Shown in pieces: positions 5,289 to 8,932 of a stretch of DNA of 8,932 nucleotides (position 1 is the first letter of the stretch; each line of letters opens with the position of its first letter). The notes below the pieces were generated by a model. The model saw nothing but the letters and a program-made list of their open reading frames with translations. It ran no database searches and had not been told where the DNA came from. The DNA is from Chlamydiota bacterium (lineage in GTDB: Bacteria > Chlamydiota > Chlamydiia > Chlamydiales > SM23-39), in contig JAJFMM010000020.1 in assembly GCA_021772165.1 (NCBI GenBank), forward strand, positions 1-8,932, given 5' to 3'. The position numbers and the translations under genes were made by a program.

Positions 5289-5834
5289 ATGAACGAGTTT
5301 TTCTTCAGCGGTTCGTCTTCAGCAAAAATCGATGACAAGGGACGTTTTGTCCTGCCTCAAGCGATGCGCTATGGATTGGTTGAAGAGGGTAAGTGCGAAT
5401 TTGTGTTGGGTCTCGGCCTAGGTGGTTGTCTCGCAATCTATCGTCGCTCTGCGATCGAAAAGATTGTTGCGAAATTCCGCGAGAAGCAGCACATGGCGCA
5501 GTATCAGAAATTCTTTACGCTCTTCTTTTCCACATTGCATCAGACCGAGTGTGACAAAATCGGCAGAGTTTCTATTCCGGCGGCACTGAAAAGTGCAGTA
5601 GGCATCACAAAAGAGATCGTCGTTGCAGGCGTCATGGACAAAATCGAGATCTGGTCTAAAGAAATTTACGATCACAATCTTCAGAAAATGCTCAATGGCG
5701 ATGAAGATTCCGGCTTAAGCCTCGAGACGATGGCACAGGAAGCGTTTGCCCTTCTCTCCGAAGAGAAGAACTTAACGGATGTCGTTCAACACGCCATGGG
5801 AAAAAAGGATGAAAGTCCGGTAATCACTTCATGA
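5289..5834 (+). CDS. mraZ: Transcriptional regulator MraZ
   Basis: A DNA-binding protein of the MraZ/AbrB swapped-hairpin fold that forms ring oligomers and controls the division and cell wall (dcw) cluster it heads. Two repeats are visible: the first at about residues 6-50 with DDKGRFVLP (15-23), the second at about 83-123 with DKIGRVSIP (89-97) and the closing IEIWSKEIY. Typical MraZ proteins have about 140-150 aa; this one has 181, with a C-terminal extension (about 135-181) rich in acidic and helical residues and no known motif. The start ATG 5289 sits directly after the GTGGGA repeats. The stop overlaps the rsmH start by four bases (ATGA), indicating translational coupling. Confidence 0.95.
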   Translation: MNEFFFSGSSSAKIDDKGRFVLPQAMRYGLVEEGKCEFVLGLGLGGCLAIYRRSAIEKIVAKFREKQHMAQYQKFFTLFFSTLHQTECDKIGRVSIPAALKSAVGITKEIVVAGVMDKIEIWSKEIYDHNLQKMLNGDEDSGLSLETMAQEAFALLSEEKNLTDVVQHAMGKKDESPVITS

Positions 5835-6727
5835 AAGAACCGCACGCGCCGGTACTCATGAACGAGGTGCTGGAAGTTTTCAGGGATAAAAAGATCCGTA
5901 GTTTTTTCGATGGGACGCTAGGAGCCGGCGGACATGCGGAAGCGATCTTAACCGCCCATCCAGAAATTGAGATTTACATCGGCTGTGACCGCGACCCCGA
6001 CGCGCTGGCTTTGGCAAAAGAGAGACTGAAGGAGTGGAAAGAAAAACTTCTCCTCGTCCATGGAAACCATAGCGATCTGCGCAAGTGGATGCAGGAAGCA
6101 AAGACGGAGTGTATCGATGGCTATCTGGTCGATGCGGGCGTCTCTTCCATGCAGCTCGACAGACCGGAGAAAGGTTTTAGCTTTCAGGGAGAAGGTCCTC
6201 TCGATATGAGGATGAACCCGGAAGGGAAGCTAACGGCAGCGGAGATCGTAAACCGCTGGAAAGAAGAAGATCTAGTGAATATTTTGCGCGAATATGGCGA
6301 AGAGCCTCGTGCAAGAGCAGTGGCGAGGGCGATTTTGGCAGCACGAAGAAATAAGAAGTTAGAAACAACCCGCGATCTAGTCGAAGCAATTCGTCCTGTC
6401 GCACGGGGTAAAAAGCATCTGCATTTCGCTACGCTGACATTCCAAGCTATCCGTATCGCGGTCAATGATGAGCTGGGAGAGTTGCAGCGCGGCATTGAAG
6501 AGGGGATCGAGTCTCTCTGCTCAGGCGGAAGAATCTCGGTAATCTCTTTTCACCGCCTAGAAGACCGAATCCCAAAAAATTGTTTTCGCGATGAAGAAAT
6601 TAAAAAAAGAAAGCCCTTGGGTCGTTTGACGATTCTAACGAAAAAGCCTCTGGGGCCCTCTGACGATGAAGTCAGAAAAAATCCGCGTAGCCGTAGCGCA
6701 AAATTAAGAGCGGCTGAAAAAAGTTAG
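5831..6727 (+). CDS. rsmH: 16S rRNA (cytosine1402-N4)-methyltransferase RsmH
   Basis: Formerly MraW; transfers a methyl group from S-adenosylmethionine to N4 of C1402 in the 16S rRNA decoding centre, in the cytoplasm. The 298-aa length is usual. The N-terminal HAPVLMNEVLEVF, SAM motif DGTLGAGGH (27-35), acidic motif GCDRDPDAL (51-59), VDAGVSSMQLD (100-110, usually DLGVSS), PLDMRMNP, FATLTFQAIRIAVNDEL (199-215) and C-terminal NPRSRSAKLRAAEK are all family hallmarks. The motif ISFHRLEDRI (238-247) has Arg where most members have Ser (ISFHSLEDR). The start ATG overlaps the mraZ stop in ATGA and has no obvious Shine-Dalgarno of its own, consistent with coupled translation in the dcw operon. Confidence 0.97.
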   Translation: MKEPHAPVLMNEVLEVFRDKKIRSFFDGTLGAGGHAEAILTAHPEIEIYIGCDRDPDALALAKERLKEWKEKLLLVHGNHSDLRKWMQEAKTECIDGYLVDAGVSSMQLDRPEKGFSFQGEGPLDMRMNPEGKLTAAEIVNRWKEEDLVNILREYGEEPRARAVARAILAARRNKKLETTRDLVEAIRPVARGKKHLHFATLTFQAIRIAVNDELGELQRGIEEGIESLCSGGRISVISFHRLEDRIPKNCFRDEEIKKRKPLGRLTILTKKPLGPSDDEVRKNPRSRSAKLRAAEKS

Positions 6728-6744
6728 TTTTTGAAGGGGATAGC

Positions 6745-7065
6745 ATGCAAAAGGGATTGCTGCTTCGGCTTGGTTTTTGTCTCGGTGTCTTATCACTCTG
6801 TCTCTACTCGTATCAGAGCAAGCAGAATGAATTGACCCACCTTAAAATCCAGCTGCCGCAACTTGAAAAAGAGATCTCCACCATTCGTGAAGAGACGCAG
6901 CGGCTGCAATTTGAAATCGATAGAGTGGAAAGTCCCACGCGATTGATTGAATTGGCTCACCATCCGGAATTTAGGCATCTCAAACATCCTCTAATGAAAG
7001 AGGTTCTGAATGTGCCTGAGGGCTTTGCTTTGCAAACCGATAAACCTACTACCGATCTCTGGTAA
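6745..7065 (+). CDS. ftsL: FtsL-like division protein (CT_271-like)
   Basis: A small bitopic inner-membrane protein: residues 4-23 (GLLLRLGFCLGVLSLCLYSY) form one transmembrane helix. Residues 27-65 are a coiled coil (ELTHLKIQLPQLEKEISTIREETQRLQFEIDRV), followed by a short periplasmic tail. FtsL partners other division proteins to position the septal transpeptidase. At sequence level the family is poorly conserved, so the call rests on topology, 106-aa length and position between rsmH and the PBP, as in other dcw clusters and next to CT_270 in C. trachomatis. AAGGGGA at 6734-6740 is the ribosome-binding site. Two consecutive stops (TAATAA) end it, in the same reading frame as the next gene. 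Confidence 0.75.
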   Translation: MQKGLLLRLGFCLGVLSLCLYSYQSKQNELTHLKIQLPQLEKEISTIREETQRLQFEIDRVESPTRLIELAHHPEFRHLKHPLMKEVLNVPEGFALQTDKPTTDLW

Positions 7066-7071
7066 TAAAAC

Positions 7072-8932
7072 GTGCAAGTTCAGCCGACTGGCTCCGGCGA
7101 CCGATTACGCCTCGTAGTCCTCGCCGTATTCCTAACAATTCTTTTTTCTCTTCTCATCGCTCGGTTCTACCAGATCCAGATTATCGAGGGTGATAAGTGG
7201 GTGAAGAGCGCCTCTTCACAGCATCAATCGATTGTAGCAGAGCCGTTTATACGCGGCTCATTCTACTCCAACACAAGCCTTAAACCGGGACATAGAGACG
7301 ACGAACAGCCTTTTGTCATCGATGTGCCTAAATTTCATCTCTTCATTGACCCAGCTTCCATTCCCGATGGAGCTAAAGAGCGGATGGCCAAAAAACTCTT
7401 TGCTTTTCTCGACTTTTCGCCGGCACAAAGTACAAAGATGTTTTCTGAGTTTAAGCGGAAAAGCCGCTGCCGACGGCTCGCTATGTGGATGGAAAGATCA
7501 GAAAAAGAGGAGATCCTTAAATGGTGGAGATCCTTTTCAAAAGAAGAGAAGATCGCTCGCAATGCGCTCTTTTTCTCTCCTGATTACCAGCGCTCCTATC
7601 CTTTCGGCTCTCTCCTGGGCTCGGTGCTGCATACGGTGCAAAATGAGAAAGATCCTCACACGTTTCAGAGTCTTCCGACGGGTGGACTCGAGATGGCGTT
7701 CAATAGCTATCTGATCGGCAAAAGAGGTCGACGTCAGATGCTGCACTCTTCAAGACACTCTCTCGATACGGGGACGATTCTTGAAGAGCCTCAAAATGGC
7801 GCGGATGTCTACCTGACAATTAACCACTATTTGCAGGCGATTGCGGAAACAGCTCTTGAAAAAGGGGTGAAGGAAGCTGGTGCTGTGGGTGGCTGGGCGG
7901 TGATGATGGATCCGGATAATGGAGAAATTCTCGCTTTGGCTCAGATTCCAGCCTTTGATCCGTCGCGCTATGCGGACTATTTTAACAATCCCGCTCTACA
8001 AGAGTGTACTCGCGTCAAAGCTCTTTGTGATTGCTTTGAACCGGGATCGATCTTCAAGCCTCTTGTACTCGCCATCGGCTTGAAAGCAAATGAGGAACTC
8101 AAGCTCCAAGGTAGAGCCCCAATCTTTACTCCCGAAGAAAAAATTCCTACCTCCAATGGCTCAGTTCCCGGGCGAAGCACCCCTCTCAGAGATGGGCGCG
8201 TACATCGGTTCCTCAATATGTTCCACGCACTGCAGAAATCCTCGAACATCTACATGGGCCGCATCACACATCGCTTGGTCGATGCAATGGGAGATCACTG
8301 GTATCGAAACGCTCTGGAACAGACCTTCGGCTTCGGGCAAAAGACATTTGTCGAGCTGCCGGGTGAAAATCCAGGATTGCTTCCCACTCCAGGCAAAGTG
8401 CATCCCAATGGCAAACTCGAATGGTCCGGCCCCACGCCCTATTCACTTGGCATGGGTCATAACATCTTAGTCAACAGTGTGCAAATGGTCCGCGCCTATG
8501 CGGTACTGGCCAATGGTGGACTGCTCGTGCAGCCCCACGTTGTTCGAAAAATTATCCGGAAAAGCAGCGGCAGTGCGCCTCCTGAGCTCTTGTTCGATCG
8601 CACGGGGTCGAATGGCTATGAGAAAAAAAGGGTGCTGCCGATAGCAGCTGCCGAGGCGCTCGTCCGCGGTTTGAAGTTCGTCACGAAGGAAGGCGGCACC
8701 TCCAAACGGGCCGATCTTGCGGGTTATACACAGGCAGGGAAATCGGGAACTTCAGAGAAGATCATTGCAGGGAACTATTCTAAGCAGCATCATATCTCTT
8801 CATTCATCGGATTTGCTCCGGCTAAGAACCCGCGTTTTGTTCTGCTGGTTTCGGTCGACGATCCGGAGAAGAAATTGATACCTGGAGTTGGGGGACAGCA
8901 GTTCGGTGGTATTTGTGCGGCACCTATTTTCC
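7072..8932 (+). CDS. ftsI: Class B penicillin-binding protein, septal transpeptidase (PBP3/FtsI-like), 3' end outside window
   Basis: A D,D-transpeptidase that cross-links peptidoglycan stem peptides during division, anchored in the inner membrane with its catalytic domain in the periplasm. The frame stays open from 7069 to the window end; 620 residues are present, so probably only a short C-terminus is missing. Residues 12-33 (LRLVVLAVFLTILFSLLIARFY) are the membrane anchor. The dimerisation domain follows (FIRGSFYSN around 60), then the transpeptidase domain (from about 240) with the three active-site motifs: S326-IFK329 in EPGSIFKP, S390-S-N392, and K557-S-G-T560 in QAGKSGTSEK (KTG in many homologues). 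The start is GTG 7072: there is no in-frame ATG before about 7384, which would remove the anchor. No clear Shine-Dalgarno is seen, so it probably depends on coupling with the ftsL-like gene 6 nt upstream. C. trachomatis pbp3 (CT_270) is the matching gene; murE is expected next. Confidence 0.92.
   Translation, partial: MQVQPTGSGDRLRLVVLAVFLTILFSLLIARFYQIQIIEGDKWVKSASSQHQSIVAEPFIRGSFYSNTSLKPGHRDDEQPFVIDVPKFHLFIDPASIPDGAKERMAKKLFAFLDFSPAQSTKMFSEFKRKSRCRRLAMWMERSEKEEILKWWRSFSKEEKIARNALFFSPDYQRSYPFGSLLGSVLHTVQNEKDPHTFQSLPTGGLEMAFNSYLIGKRGRRQMLHSSRHSLDTGTILEEPQNGADVYLTINHYLQAIAETALEKGVKEAGAVGGWAVMMDPDNGEILALAQIPAFDPSRYADYFNNPALQECTRVKALCDCFEPGSIFKPLVLAIGLKANEELKLQGRAPIFTPEEKIPTSNGSVPGRSTPLRDGRVHRFLNMFHALQKSSNIYMGRITHRLVDAMGDHWYRNALEQTFGFGQKTFVELPGENPGLLPTPGKVHPNGKLEWSGPTPYSLGMGHNILVNSVQMVRAYAVLANGGLLVQPHVVRKIIRKSSGSAPPELLFDRTGSNGYEKKRVLPIAAAEALVRGLKFVTKEGGTSKRADLAGYTQAGKSGTSEKIIAGNYSKQHHISSFIGFAPAKNPRFVLLVSVDDPEKKLIPGVGGQQFGGICAAPIF

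Noticed and set aside
7072..8932. Suspected frameshift or pseudogene in the PBP region because only short open frames with ATG starts appear there
   Set aside because: Reading from GTG 7072 gives one uninterrupted frame to the window end with the membrane anchor and all three active-site motifs in order.

Overview
The window looks like a chromosomal segment of an environmental chlamydia (order Chlamydiales, outside Chlamydiaceae). The gene order of a conserved chlamydial hypothetical protein (CT_273-like), a TPR protein (CT_274-like) and a DnaA on one strand, next to rsmH, an FtsL-like protein and a PBP3-type transpeptidase on the other, matches the CT_270 to CT_275 region of Chlamydia trachomatis as I remember it. 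The presence of mraZ and a base composition near 47-48% GC by eye suggest a Waddlia- or Estrella-like organism, but the species is not determined.

Layout. Positions 1-726 (+) hold the C-terminal part of a sodium/solute symporter (SSS family). Positions 758-1702 (+) hold a stomatin/paraslipin-type SPFH membrane protein. A hairpin terminator (1701-1728) serves the converging gene at 1749-2354 (-), a small secreted beta-barrel outer-membrane protein. Upstream of it lies a minus-strand group: CT_273-like (4839-4393), CT_274-like TPR protein (4390-3998) and dnaA (3770-2424). The gap between the TPR gene and dnaA contains a long imperfect inverted repeat (3844-4010) that also supplies the TPR gene's last codons and stop.

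Positions 4840-5288 are a 449-bp divergent intergenic region. It contains a leader hairpin for the CT_273-like gene, a second repeat element (four CAGGAT units on a 9-base register inside 18-base inverted arms), a 17-base direct repeat, and two pairs of GTGGGA boxes with 10-bp periodicity in opposite orientation that look like MraZ binding sites. Rightwards run mraZ, rsmH, an ftsL-like gene and a class B penicillin-binding protein (ftsI/pbp3, running off the window), tightly packed as in a dcw (division and cell wall) cluster.

Functionally, a DnaA-containing operon and the peptidoglycan/division operon are transcribed away from one shared control region. The best candidates for something undescribed are the two palindromic repeat elements and the double, inverted MraZ-box arrangement. 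No tRNA, rRNA, CRISPR array or transposase was found.
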